Assembly (NCBI GenBank): GCA_964633115.1
Contig: CAZWEO010000011.1
Location: 1-64,000, forward strand
Length of the DNA: 64,000 nt
Source: B30-G6 sp964633115
GTDB taxonomy: Bacteria > Desulfobacterota > Desulfobacteria > Desulfobacterales > B30-G6
Reading direction: 5' to 3'
Position 1 is the first letter of the stretch. Every line of letters starts with the position of its first letter. A program made the translations under genes and the position numbers. Below, in pieces: positions 1-8,899 of the stretch. The notes under the pieces were generated by a model. That model was given only the letters and a program-made list of their open reading frames with translations, was not told the DNA's origin and ran no database searches.

Positions 1-572
1 ATCCTGCAATTGTCACGCTGCTTTCAGCCCTTTTTCTCAAGCAACCCATTACAAAACAGCAATTTGCAGCTCTATTTCTGACTTTAGTGGGAGTTGTTGT
101 GACAACTGGATTAGACTGGGGTGGACAGTCCCTTGGAATCGTTCTTGCGATTATAACCGCTGGCATTTATTCAGTATATTTCACTTTCGGCAGTTTAAGC
201 ATCAGGAAGGCAGGGTCTATTCCAGCTTCAGCTGTAATTTTCATTTCGGTCACAATCGTTTATGGCGTACTTGTAACAATACAGGGTTTTAAGTTGCCAA
301 TCACATTATCCGGCTGGACGGCAATAATACTATGCGCACTGTTTTCAACTGTTTTTGGTATCTTATGCCTTTATGAAGGACTCAAACGAGTCGATCCGGC
401 AAATACTGCAATAGTATCCACTTTTGAAGTGGTTGTTGCGGCTGTCTTAGCCATTCTTATCCTTGGTGAAACAATGAGTATGTCAAAAATCATTGGGGCT
501 TGTATGATCATTATTGCTGTTACTATTTTAGGAAGAGGTGAATACAAAACTGCTCGGGGATGGATTCAATAG
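1..572 (+). CDS. EamA/DMT-family transporter, C-terminal part
   Basis: The reading frame is open from base 3 to the TAG at 570-572, so the gene starts before the window. About 189 residues are visible. They form alternating hydrophobic helices with the EamA pattern, including the C-terminal 'LYEGLKRVDPANTAIVST' signature that ends the second EamA repeat, and then a final helix. The family exports or imports small metabolites (amino acids, nucleobases, drugs); the substrate cannot be read from sequence. The next gene converges on it and a strong bidirectional hairpin lies between. The family call is firm; the function is open. Confidence 0.85.
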   Translation, partial: PAIVTLLSALFLKQPITKQQFAALFLTLVGVVVTTGLDWGGQSLGIVLAIITAGIYSVYFTFGSLSIRKAGSIPASAVIFISVTIVYGVLVTIQGFKLPITLSGWTAIILCALFSTVFGILCLYEGLKRVDPANTAIVSTFEVVVAAVLAILILGETMSMSKIIGACMIIIAVTILGRGEYKTARGWIQ

Positions 573-782
573 GGATGGTATCTAACTGCCAAGATTTCGT
601 GATTACTCCAATCCATCAACAGAATGGGGAAAACATAAAAAGCTATGATACCATATATGGTGGGTCTTGCTCTTAAGAAAAATTGAAGATTACTGGCATA
701 AGTCTTTCTGAGCCAGTAGTGACAGAGCTCTACCCTGTCTTTATATTGGAACTATTTTTAGAGGTTGTTACAAATTGAAAGA

Positions 783-823
783 AAATGCCGTCTCGGGATA
801 ACAACTTATTCGAGACGGCATTT
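783..823. terminator. Bidirectional intrinsic terminator between the EamA gene and cydB
   Basis: A perfect 13-bp stem (783-795 pairing with 811-823, arm AAATGCCGTCTCG) closes a 15-nt loop. The base of the stem is A-rich on the left and T-rich on the right, so either strand could give a short U-tract. It lies between two converging genes and probably ends both transcripts. The rest of the 573-917 gap shows no ORF or RNA gene that I can support. Confidence 0.75.
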
Positions 824-917
824 AGCGTATTTGATTGATTGAAGGTGGTTAAGATCGGCAGAAAATGGAATGCCAGCCCTCTGACCCTCCGAACCGCCAA
901 CCCTTCACCCCTATTGT

Positions 918-1934
918 TTAGTACATCCAGTCCTCTTGCGTTACTTTATCCTTAAACATCCAATACGTCCAAATCTGATAAGCCAAAACCAAGGGCACAA
1001 ACAGAATCACCACCACCAGCATGATCTTTAGTGTTAACGGGCTGGAAGAGGCATTGTGGGCTGACAGGCTAAAGGCCGGATCGATGCTGGATGGAAACAG
1101 ATTGGGATACAATCCGATCACACCGAAAAACGTGGCGCCTACGATGGTAAAGGCCGAAGCAAACCAGGTCTTAAACCAGTTTCCCTGATTTAAAAATAGT
1201 CGGATGCTTAACAGGGCCGCAACCGTACCCAGGATTACCAGCCATAAAATGGGCATGGCCAGATAATTTTTATATAGTGGAGTGGCAAACCAGCTTGCCA
1301 CCAAAAATATAACCGCGACTGCCACCAGGATGGGCCAGATCTTTTTGGATAAATCGATGGCCCTTGCTTGCAGATCCCCTTCACTTTTAACGATGATCCA
1401 GTTGGCACCATGTTGTACAAACAGCAGCAGGAATAAAACGCCACCCAAAAGTCCGTAGGGATTCAATAGGGTAAACAGGTTGCCCTGGAATAAGCCCTCG
1501 CCGTTGATGGGAATTCCCCGGAAAATATTGGCAAAGGCCACACCAAACAGAATCGCCGGAACGACACTGCCGATGAAAATACAGGTATCCCAAACCTTGA
1601 TCCACCCGGGATGGCTGATTTTATTGCGAAATTCAAAAGATACCCCACGGATGATCAAAGCAAACAGAATTAGCATTAAGGCCGTATAAAGTGATGAAAA
1701 CATCACCGCATAAACCAAGGGAAAGGCGGCAAAGGTCACACCACCGGCAGTCAGCAGCCAGACCTCGTTGCCGTCCCACAGGGGACCCATAGCATTAATC
1801 ATGGTCTGCTTGTCCTCATTGCTCTTACCCAGGATCGGATACAGCGTCCCAATACCCAGGTCAAAACCATCGGTCATAAAATACATCGCCCATAACAGAC
1901 CCCATAGAAAAAACCAAATCGTCTGTAATACCAT
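918..1934 (-). CDS. cydB: Cytochrome bd quinol oxidase subunit II
   Basis: Subunit II of the membrane-bound bd oxidase, which oxidises quinol and reduces O2 to water with high affinity. The 338 residues match the usual CydB length. Near the N terminus are the family motifs DGFDLG (about residues 22-27) and GPLWDGNEVWLLTAGG, followed by about eight hydrophobic helices. It lies 53 bp downstream of cydA on the same strand with a GGAG-type ribosome site before the ATG, so the two are co-transcribed. No cydX-like small ORF is evident after it. In an anaerobe, bd oxidase usually serves O2 detoxification or microaerobic respiration. Confidence 0.96.
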   Translation of the reverse strand: MVLQTIWFFLWGLLWAMYFMTDGFDLGIGTLYPILGKSNEDKQTMINAMGPLWDGNEVWLLTAGGVTFAAFPLVYAVMFSSLYTALMLILFALIIRGVSFEFRNKISHPGWIKVWDTCIFIGSVVPAILFGVAFANIFRGIPINGEGLFQGNLFTLLNPYGLLGGVLFLLLFVQHGANWIIVKSEGDLQARAIDLSKKIWPILVAVAVIFLVASWFATPLYKNYLAMPILWLVILGTVAALLSIRLFLNQGNWFKTWFASAFTIVGATFFGVIGLYPNLFPSSIDPAFSLSAHNASSSPLTLKIMLVVVILFVPLVLAYQIWTYWMFKDKVTQEDWMY

Positions 1935-1987
1935 TTTCTCCTCCTATATTTATCTAACTGGTGGGTTAGAAATCAATTTCTCAAATC

Positions 1988-3340
1988 TTAAGCTGGCTGT
2001 GTTTCCGCACTGTCATCATCAGGCTGCGTTTCCTCGGCTTCCAGATCCGGGCCTTTGATTGCTTTCTGGTACATGAGGTAGAATCCAGCTGCACCCAGAA
2101 GCCCGTACACAAGGATAAAGGCCACCAGAGACACGGCCACCTGGGAAGCTGCCACAGGGGAAGCGCCATCGGCTGTTTTAAAAATGCCGTATACGAGCCA
2201 GGGTTGCCGCCCGAGCTCGGTCACCAGCCAACCCAATTGGATGGCGAGATAGGGCAACGGAATCGCCAAAATCATAATTCTCAGATACCAGGGATAATCC
2301 AGCAACGTTTTGCGTTTAAACCACCCGAAAATCGTCAGCAGAATGAAGATTACGCCCAGGCCTACCATGCCGCGGAAGGCATATGAAGTGACCAGGACCG
2401 GTGGTCTTTCCTCCTTAGGAAAATCTTTGAGACCCGGTACTACGGCATTAAAGTCGTGCTTCACCAGAAAACTCAGCAAACCAGGTATTCTTCCGATTTC
2501 AATGGCATTGCGCTCATTTTCCGGATCCGGCCAGGTGAATAGATAGGATGGCGCCATATCTTGGGTTTCCCACAGGGACTCCATGGCCGCCAGTTTGGCG
2601 GGTTGTTTTTCAGCCACCAATACCCCGTTCATGTCTCCCATGATAAATACCACCAAAGCGAATATCAGACCAAAACCCAAACCGGTGCGGAACGATTTGG
2701 TAAAAAAATCTTTGTTTCGATCCTTTAATAAATGGTAGGCGCTGATGCCCATGATAAAAAACGATGCCAGTACCAGGGCGGCACTTAGCGTATGGATAAT
2801 TTTATAGATGGCAAAACGCTGGGTCAACACGGCTGCAAAATCCACCATTTCGGCCCGGCCATTGCGGAAAGTAAAACCCACCGGGCTCTGCATCCAGGCA
2901 TTGGCGATCAAAATCCAGACAGCTGAGAGGTTTGAACCCAAGGCCACCAACCAAGCAGTTGTGGCATGCGCTTTTTTAGACAGTTTTTTCCAGCCAAAAA
3001 CCCACACGCCGATGAATGTGGACTCCAGAAAAAATGTGGCCGTGGCTTCGATGGCCAAAAGCGAGCCAAAGACATCACCCACGTAGGCCGAGTATTTCGA
3101 CCAATTAGTTCCGAATTGAAATTCCAGGGTAATCCCGGTGACCACGCCCACGGCAAAATTAATTAAAAAAAGCTTGCCCCAAAACTTGGTCATTTTTAAA
3201 TAGGTCTCATCGCCGGTCCTTACATATTTTGTCTCCATGTAGGCGATGATGATCGTCAGACCAAGAGTCAATGGCACAAACAGGAAATGGAACATGGTTG
3301 TGGCTGCAAATTGAAATCGTGATAGGGTAACTAAATCCAT
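1988..3340 (-). CDS. cydA: Cytochrome bd quinol oxidase subunit I
   Basis: Haem-bearing subunit of the bd oxidase. His18 lies in the first helix, matching E. coli His19, and His183 in IIHTLSAALV matches E. coli His186. The Q-loop start QPAKLAAMESLWET is at 246-259, and the hallmark GRQPW is at 377-381. At 450 residues it is shorter than the E. coli protein (about 520), which fits the short Q-loop subfamily. The C-terminal tail is acidic. The start has a clear ribosome site (GGGAGGAAACGT then ATG). It is 82 bp downstream of the rrf2 regulator gene on the same strand and may be read from that gene's promoter. Confidence 0.97.
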   Translation of the reverse strand: MDLVTLSRFQFAATTMFHFLFVPLTLGLTIIIAYMETKYVRTGDETYLKMTKFWGKLFLINFAVGVVTGITLEFQFGTNWSKYSAYVGDVFGSLLAIEATATFFLESTFIGVWVFGWKKLSKKAHATTAWLVALGSNLSAVWILIANAWMQSPVGFTFRNGRAEMVDFAAVLTQRFAIYKIIHTLSAALVLASFFIMGISAYHLLKDRNKDFFTKSFRTGLGFGLIFALVVFIMGDMNGVLVAEKQPAKLAAMESLWETQDMAPSYLFTWPDPENERNAIEIGRIPGLLSFLVKHDFNAVVPGLKDFPKEERPPVLVTSYAFRGMVGLGVIFILLTIFGWFKRKTLLDYPWYLRIMILAIPLPYLAIQLGWLVTELGRQPWLVYGIFKTADGASPVAASQVAVSLVAFILVYGLLGAAGFYLMYQKAIKGPDLEAEETQPDDDSAETQPA

Positions 3341-3422
3341 ACGTTTCCTCCCGCAATCAAATAGATTGATCTACCGTTCTTTTAGGTTTTTACTATATTA
3401 TTCAGTCAATACAAATATTTTT

Positions 3423-3869
3423 TTATGATCCACCATTTATGTATTTCATCAGGTCGATGGTACAACTTCTATCGGCCAGGATACTTTTAAAATCTGCTTG
3501 CCGCAGGGTATCTCTGAGCTGGTTTCTGGCGGTTTCCCATATGCGATGAATGGAGCAGGCTGGTAACCGTTCACAGGATTCCGGGCGCGCCACACAATCA
3601 TTGAGATATATTTCACCGATAACAGCCTCCACCACTCGCAGTACGGTCAGATCTTCGGCTGGGATCAATAAGCGATAGCCACCCCGGGATCCCTGAACAA
3701 TCTCGATGATCCCCTCACGGGCCAACTGTTGGGCGATTTTACCCAAAAACTGGGAGGGAATATCCATGCATTCGGCAATCTTCTTTTTGCTGACAACCGT
3801 CCCTGTTCCCTCAAAAGAAAGATAAAGGGCGCATCGTATGGCATATTCTCCGGCTTTGGTCAGGCGCAT
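3423..3869 (-). CDS. Rrf2-family transcriptional regulator with three cysteines
   Basis: A 148-residue Rrf2 regulator: N-terminal winged helix (about 1-70, with the wing sequence GSRGGYRL), then a linker holding Cys92, Cys99 and Cys105. Three cysteines at this spacing are the Fe-S ligands in IscR- and NsrR-type members, so a redox-, NO- or iron-sensing cluster is likely (family knowledge). It is first in line with cydA and cydB and divergent from the alternative complex III operon. It is therefore the obvious candidate to control both respiratory branches (inference). Its own promoter carries two palindromes, suggesting autoregulation. Confidence 0.9.
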   Translation of the reverse strand: MRLTKAGEYAIRCALYLSFEGTGTVVSKKKIAECMDIPSQFLGKIAQQLAREGIIEIVQGSRGGYRLLIPAEDLTVLRVVEAVIGEIYLNDCVARPESCERLPACSIHRIWETARNQLRDTLRQADFKSILADRSCTIDLMKYINGGS

Positions 3870-3877
3870 AAGGCTTC

Positions 3878-3928
3878 ATCCTAAATAGGATATTTATGGT
3901 ACGAATTATCCTATATTTGCATTGCAAA
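3878..3928. promoter_or_regulatory. Two candidate operator palindromes over the rrf2 promoter
   Basis: First, ATCCTA-AA-TAGGAT at 3878-3891 sits just before the rrf2 start codon. A further ATCCTAT half-site at 3908-3914 overlaps the -10 box. Second, TTTGCA-T-TGCAAA at 3916-3928 lies in the spacer between -10 and -35. Either could be the Rrf2 binding site; the placement would give repression. The palindromes are visible; the assignment to a protein is inference. Confidence 0.5.
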
Positions 3929-3938
3929 AGTATGTCAA
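3910..3938 (-). promoter_or_regulatory. Sigma-70-type promoter of the rrf2-cydAB unit
   Basis: On the minus strand, TTGACA (plus 3933-3938) is followed after exactly 17 nt by TATAGG (plus 3910-3915). The -35 is a perfect consensus and the -10 matches 4 of 6. It lies about 40 bp upstream of the rrf2 start codon. Confidence 0.65.
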
Positions 3939-3957
3939 GCATTTTTTAAGACCTGCT

Positions 3958-3986
3958 TTGAAAACACTCTAAGCCTCAATTATAGC
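3958..3986 (+). promoter_or_regulatory. Promoter candidate for the alternative complex III operon
   Basis: TTGAAA (3958-3963), a 17-nt spacer and TATAGC (3981-3986) form a good sigma-70-like promoter about 160 bp upstream of actB. A second consensus -35 (TTGACA, 4000-4005) has no matching -10. The promoter is back to back with the rrf2 promoter, about 20 bp apart, so a regulator bound between them could act on both. Confidence 0.5.
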
Positions 3987-4147
3987 ATTTGGGTTTCTAT
4001 TGACATTTTAACACTCCTCGGGTAGGTAGACAGACACAGCGTTATGTCACAATGTGACCTTTCTGAGTATTTCAAAATTCTCTATCGCTGCGCTTAACAC
4101 CTTAATACCATCGGCTCCTTGGATGCTATACCGGAGTGCCTGCTGAT

Positions 4148-7081
4148 ATGGATCGTCGCACATTCTTAAAAATTGCCGGAATGGGTAGTCTGGCATTTAC
4201 CGCCTCATGCTCACCAGAAAGCGATAAAAGGCTTTTTTCTCTGGTCAGTGCACCTGCCGACATGGTAACGGGAAAATCCAGTTGGTATGCCTCCACTTGC
4301 CGTGAATGCCCGGCTGGCTGCGGCCTATTGGCCAGCAACCGCGAAGGTCGCATTATCAAGCTGGAAGGCAATCCACTGCACTCTGTCAATAAAGGTGGCC
4401 TATGTATGCGCGGGCAGGCTGCCTTACAAGGTCTTTACCACCCCCAAAGACTCAAAGCGCCTCTCCTTAAAAAAGATGGTCGTTTTCAGACCATTTCCTT
4501 CTCCGAAGCCCAGGCGATACTTAAAAAACGCTTTAGCAGCGCAGGCAACCAATCAAATAGAGTCCGCCTGTTAACCGAAACAGTTGGCTCAAATCTCATG
4601 GCACTTTTTGGCGAGGCCCTGCAACAGCTAAATAGCAAGCCGCCTACGGTATTTGAACCCTTTGCCTATGAAGCCCTAAAAACTGCCAACGCACTGGTCT
4701 TCGGTATCGATGGCTTGCCTTCCTATCAGATGGAACAGGCCGACCTGTTGATATCATTTGGGGCTGACTTTTTGGAAACATGGCTATCACCAGTTGAATA
4801 TGCCTGGAAATTCAAGGCCATGCATCAACTGCGTGACCATCATAAAAACGCCTATCTCCATATCGGGCCATATCGATCCTTGACAGGTGTTAACGCCGAC
4901 CACTGGATCGCCTGCCAGCCCAACTGTGCACATGTTATTGCCCTGGGATTGCTCAGGCATGCGCACTCAGGCAGTATGGGGAGTCATTTGCCCGAGTCCA
5001 TGCGCCCGCTAACGAGTCTGGCGGCGCCTTACACGCGTGAGCGCGTCCTGCAACAAACAAAAATTTCTGCCAGCGAATATGACCACCTAACTGCACGTCT
5101 CGATCGCGCCAGGAGCCCTCTGTTTCTCGGCCCCGGCACCGGTGACAGCAGTCATGATGGTTTGCTAACCCACTTGGTAGTCAATTGTCTCAATTTCAGC
5201 CTGGATCCGGAATTGCAACTGCTGGATTTCGGACGCAGGCATCGGGTTGAACTGGCGGCCAGACGATCGGATGTCCAAACCTTCTTTAAAGACCTTGACC
5301 GAGACGAAATTGAGCTGCTGTTGATCAACAATGCCAACCCCGTTTATGCCATGGCATCCGGCAATGGCGTGGCGGAAGCCCTCACAAGAAACGACCTATT
5401 TGTGGCTTGCATCAGTAATTTTATCGACGAAACCGCTGCCCTGGCCGACCTGATTTTACCGGTCCGCATGCCCTTAGAGACCTGGGACGAATATGGCGGC
5501 TTGCAGGGACTCACATCTACATTGCAACCGGCCATGGGAGCCTTGACCCGCGCGCCTCATCTGGGTGATGTGCTCTTGCAAACCTGTTTTGGGCACGACC
5601 ACCCAGTTCAAACTTACAAGGACCACTTAATTGCAACACTATCGCACGAACAGGGCATTGACGATGAATACAAATGGATGCAAACCCTGCAGCAGGGCGG
5701 ACGCTTTGAATTATCCCCCAAGGGTTCATCCCCGCAGCCAGCCCCCGACACTGACCGCATCACCGAATTATTGGCACATACACCGTATACAAAGTCAGCC
5801 AATTTAACTTTCCAAGCCCAACCATCCATCCGTTTTTTTGACGGACGCGGTGCCAACAAACCCTGGTTGTGTGAAATTCCTGATCCTTTACAACGTATCG
5901 CCTGGCAGACCCCAGTGGCAATGCATCCTGATACCGCCAAGTCCAAACACATCCAGCAAGAAGACATCATCGACATCCAAACCAAAAATGGTCGTTTAAA
6001 AGCACCAGTGGTATGGTCTGAGTTGGTGGTACCTGGGCTCCTGATGATGGACCTGGGACAGGGGCATCAGGAGGAAGATCCCAATGCTCAAATAATTGGA
6101 TTAAATCCCCTACAATTGCTTCCGGGGATAGCCCAACCGGATTCTGGGGGTATGCATTTTGCCACCACCTTAATCCAAATCCAAAAAACCGGGCATCGGA
6201 TGAAACTGGCCAGCACATCCGGCAGCCGCATCCAGCTCGGCCGAACACTGGCACTCGACATTAATTTGTCTGACTTGAAACATGATTCCGGGCACAAACC
6301 CGGCCTGACCATGGGCCATTTCCCACTGACGCTGCCGTTACCAGAAGGTTATGATCCCAAACGCGATGTCTATCCACCCCATGAGCATGACACCTATCGC
6401 TGGGGCATGGTGGTGGATTTGGACAAGTGCATTGGCTGTAATGCCTGCGCAGCGGCCTGTTATGCTGAAAACAATATCGGCGTTGTTGGCGAAGAAAGGA
6501 TTCTCGAAGGCCGGGAAATGGGCTGGATGAGCGTCGAGCGTTACCATGATCCACATGCCATGCAGAATCTGACCTTTTTACCCATGATGTGTCAACACTG
6601 TGACAATGCTCCCTGCGAATCAGTCTGTCCGGTCTATGCCCCGCATCACTCCAAGGAAGGTCTCAACAATCAGATTTACAATCGCTGCATCGGAACCCGT
6701 TATTGTGTCCAAAATTGTCCTTATAAAGTGCGGCGCTTCAATTGGTTTACCTGGCAATGGCCGCAACCACTTAACCTGCAGCTCAATCCGGATGTCACCG
6801 TGCGCAGCAAGGGTGTTATGGAAAAATGCTCATTTTGCATCCAGCGCATCAAAGCCGCCCATAATGTTGCCAAAAATGAAGATCGCCAGATCCGGGATGG
6901 CGAGGTTAAGCCAGCTTGTGTACAGACCTGCCCCACCCAGGCACTAAGCTTTGGCAATTTAATGGATCTAAAGAGTAAAGTGCGCAGGCTGACCACAGAT
7001 CCACGTGCATACCAGGCTTTGGGATATGTGAATACCAAACCGGCTGTGATCTATTTGAAAAAGGTGGTTCAAAAAATATGA
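4148..7081 (+). CDS. actB: Alternative complex III iron-sulfur subunit ActB
   Basis: The large redox subunit of alternative complex III, a quinol:cytochrome c (or oxidase) oxidoreductase. It has a twin-arginine type N terminus (MDRRTFLKIAGMGSLAF) with a following Ala-Ser-Cys. A molybdopterin-oxidoreductase-like domain follows (CRECPAGCGLL near residue 55), then a C-terminal ferredoxin domain. Cysteine clusters begin near residues 761 (CIGCNACAAAC), 814 (CQHCDNAPC), 847 (CIGTRYCVQNCP, lacking the second Cys, as in [3Fe-4S] sites) and 894 (CSFC plus CVQTCP). I prefer the ATG at 4148, 11 nt after GGAG, over a GTG at 4136. It overlaps actC by ATGA. Confidence 0.93.
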   Translation: MDRRTFLKIAGMGSLAFTASCSPESDKRLFSLVSAPADMVTGKSSWYASTCRECPAGCGLLASNREGRIIKLEGNPLHSVNKGGLCMRGQAALQGLYHPQRLKAPLLKKDGRFQTISFSEAQAILKKRFSSAGNQSNRVRLLTETVGSNLMALFGEALQQLNSKPPTVFEPFAYEALKTANALVFGIDGLPSYQMEQADLLISFGADFLETWLSPVEYAWKFKAMHQLRDHHKNAYLHIGPYRSLTGVNADHWIACQPNCAHVIALGLLRHAHSGSMGSHLPESMRPLTSLAAPYTRERVLQQTKISASEYDHLTARLDRARSPLFLGPGTGDSSHDGLLTHLVVNCLNFSLDPELQLLDFGRRHRVELAARRSDVQTFFKDLDRDEIELLLINNANPVYAMASGNGVAEALTRNDLFVACISNFIDETAALADLILPVRMPLETWDEYGGLQGLTSTLQPAMGALTRAPHLGDVLLQTCFGHDHPVQTYKDHLIATLSHEQGIDDEYKWMQTLQQGGRFELSPKGSSPQPAPDTDRITELLAHTPYTKSANLTFQAQPSIRFFDGRGANKPWLCEIPDPLQRIAWQTPVAMHPDTAKSKHIQQEDIIDIQTKNGRLKAPVVWSELVVPGLLMMDLGQGHQEEDPNAQIIGLNPLQLLPGIAQPDSGGMHFATTLIQIQKTGHRMKLASTSGSRIQLGRTLALDINLSDLKHDSGHKPGLTMGHFPLTLPLPEGYDPKRDVYPPHEHDTYRWGMVVDLDKCIGCNACAAACYAENNIGVVGEERILEGREMGWMSVERYHDPHAMQNLTFLPMMCQHCDNAPCESVCPVYAPHHSKEGLNNQIYNRCIGTRYCVQNCPYKVRRFNWFTWQWPQPLNLQLNPDVTVRSKGVMEKCSFCIQRIKAAHNVAKNEDRQIRDGEVKPACVQTCPTQALSFGNLMDLKSKVRRLTTDPRAYQALGYVNTKPAVIYLKKVVQKI

Positions 7082-8394
7082 CCCAGCTTACTTACGCAAA
7101 AATCGATCAGACCATATTGGACACGCTGACCCCGCCCAAACGCGGGTACTGGATGATCCTAGTGTTGCTTCTGTTGGGCACCCTGCTGGGAGCTGCCTGC
7201 TGGCTTTATCAAATTTTTGTGGGTATGGGGGTGGCCGGGCAAAACAATCCAGTTGCCTGGGGCACCTATCTGATCAATTTTGTTTTCTGGGTGGGAATTG
7301 CCCATTCAGGTACCCTGATCTCCGCCATTTTGCACCTTTTCAGGGCAGGATGGCGCAATCCAATTGCCAGAGCAGCCGAAACCATGACCGTTTTTGCGGT
7401 CTGCATCGCCGGACTGTATCCCTTTATTCATTTGGGACGCGTATGGCAGGTCTACTTCATGCTGCCGATTCCTAACCAGCGGCTCTTGTGGCCCAATTTT
7501 CTGTCCCCCCTGATGTTCGACGTGATTGCCATCAGCACCTATCTCACGGTGAGCTCGTTGTTTTGGTACACCGGCATGCTGCCGGATCTGGCGGCGATAC
7601 GCGATCGCACCACCGGTCTGCGTCACAAAATTTTCCGCGTGCTCTCATTCGGCTGGTCCGGCGCCCATGAGCAGTGGCGTCACTATACCCGCGGTTATCT
7701 ATTCTTTGCAGCCCTGGCAACACCTTTGGTTATTTCGGTTCACAGCGTGGTCAGTTGGGATTTTGCATTGGGTATCATCCCCGGATGGCATACCACCATT
7801 TTTGCGCCCTACTTTGTGGCCGGAGCCATTCATTCGGGCTTGGCCATGGTATTGACCTTGATGATCCCCTTGCGCAAACTTTTTAATTACGAACACATCA
7901 TTACCATCGAGGTGCTGCAGAACGTCGCCAAGACCATTGTGTTAACGGGTCTGATTGTCGGTTTGGCCTATGGGACTGAGTACTTTATTGCCTGGTACAG
8001 CCATAACCCCATTGAAATGGAGCAGTTCCGCTGGCGAGCAGTTGGCGATTATCGCTGGGGATTCTATTTTATGGTGCTCTGCAATACGCTGACACCCCTG
8101 CTTTTTTTGTTTAAGAAAATTCGCACGTCCATCGTACCCTTGTTTATCATTTCTTTAATTGTAAATTTCGGTATGTGGTGGGAACGCTTCGTCATCATTG
8201 TCGGCGGTGTGGCCCACGGTTTTGCCCCGCACGCCTGGGGTCTCTACGCCCCCACCATAATCGAATTTGGGATCATGTTGGGCACTTTCTGTCTGTTTTT
8301 CTTTTTGTTCTTGCTGTTTGCCAAACACCTGCCCTCCGTTTCCATGACGGAAATGAAAGAAACAGTCGCGGGAGGACATGACCATGGCGCCTGA
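7078..8394 (+). CDS. actC: Alternative complex III membrane subunit ActC (NrfD-like)
   Basis: A 438-residue polytopic protein of the NrfD/PsrC family with about ten hydrophobic helices. It forms the quinol-binding membrane anchor next to ActB in alternative complex III. Early helices carry the family pattern GTYLINFVFWVGIAHSGTLI, and the late WWERFVIIVGGVAHGF motif is typical of ActC/ActF. Its ATG overlaps the actB stop (ATGA), so translation is coupled. A second, diverged NrfD-like protein (ActF) follows two genes on, as expected for this complex. Confidence 0.92.
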   Translation: MTQLTYAKIDQTILDTLTPPKRGYWMILVLLLLGTLLGAACWLYQIFVGMGVAGQNNPVAWGTYLINFVFWVGIAHSGTLISAILHLFRAGWRNPIARAAETMTVFAVCIAGLYPFIHLGRVWQVYFMLPIPNQRLLWPNFLSPLMFDVIAISTYLTVSSLFWYTGMLPDLAAIRDRTTGLRHKIFRVLSFGWSGAHEQWRHYTRGYLFFAALATPLVISVHSVVSWDFALGIIPGWHTTIFAPYFVAGAIHSGLAMVLTLMIPLRKLFNYEHIITIEVLQNVAKTIVLTGLIVGLAYGTEYFIAWYSHNPIEMEQFRWRAVGDYRWGFYFMVLCNTLTPLLFLFKKIRTSIVPLFIISLIVNFGMWWERFVIIVGGVAHGFAPHAWGLYAPTIIEFGIMLGTFCLFFFLFLLFAKHLPSVSMTEMKETVAGGHDHGA

Positions 8395-8896
8395 AAGTCA
8401 CATCATGGGACTGTTTAAGGATGAAGACCAGGTGGTTTCGGCTTTGGATGCCCTTAAAACCTCCCCGTTTAAATTTATTCGCGTGAATACACCCATACCC
8501 AGTCATAAAATTATGGATGCGCTCAAGCTAAAGAAAAGTAAGGTGGGCTGGTTCACACTTTGCGGCGGCATTCTCGGTTTCCTAGCCGGTTTTGGTTTGG
8601 CCATCTTTACATCCACCCGCTGGGACATGATGGTCAGTGGCAAGCCCATCGTGGCTATTATCCCCTTTGTGGTGGTGGGATTTGAAGCGACTATTTTGTT
8701 TGCCGTCTTCGGCAACGTCATCGGTCTACTGACCCAGATGCGTCTGCCCGACCAAAGCTGGTTGCAGCATTATGACCCACGCTGCTCTGGTGAACATTTT
8801 GGTGTACTGGCGGCCTGCAACGCCCAGCAGGAAGAGGAATTGAAGTCTTTTTTCGCACAACGCGGTGCGGATGTAACGGTTTTTGAGACAGGATAA
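8384..8896 (+). CDS. actD: Alternative complex III subunit ActD (DUF3341)
   Basis: About 170 residues. A soluble N-terminal part begins with the family signature HIMGLFKDEDQVVSALDAL. A helical hairpin follows (GWFTLCGGILGFLAGFGLAI and a second helix near residue 90), then a short C-terminal domain. ActD is a structural subunit of alternative complex III with no known cofactor. The ATG at 8384 is 7-8 nt after GGGAGG; the ATG at 8378 would be too close to it. The start lies inside the end of actC. Confidence 0.88.
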   Translation: MAPESHIMGLFKDEDQVVSALDALKTSPFKFIRVNTPIPSHKIMDALKLKKSKVGWFTLCGGILGFLAGFGLAIFTSTRWDMMVSGKPIVAIIPFVVVGFEATILFAVFGNVIGLLTQMRLPDQSWLQHYDPRCSGEHFGVLAACNAQQEEELKSFFAQRGADVTVFETG

Positions 8897-8899
8897 GAT

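Noticed and set aside
4136..4147. GTG start for ActB at 4136
   Set aside because: It falls inside the GGAG ribosome site that serves the ATG at 4148, where the twin-arginine leader begins.
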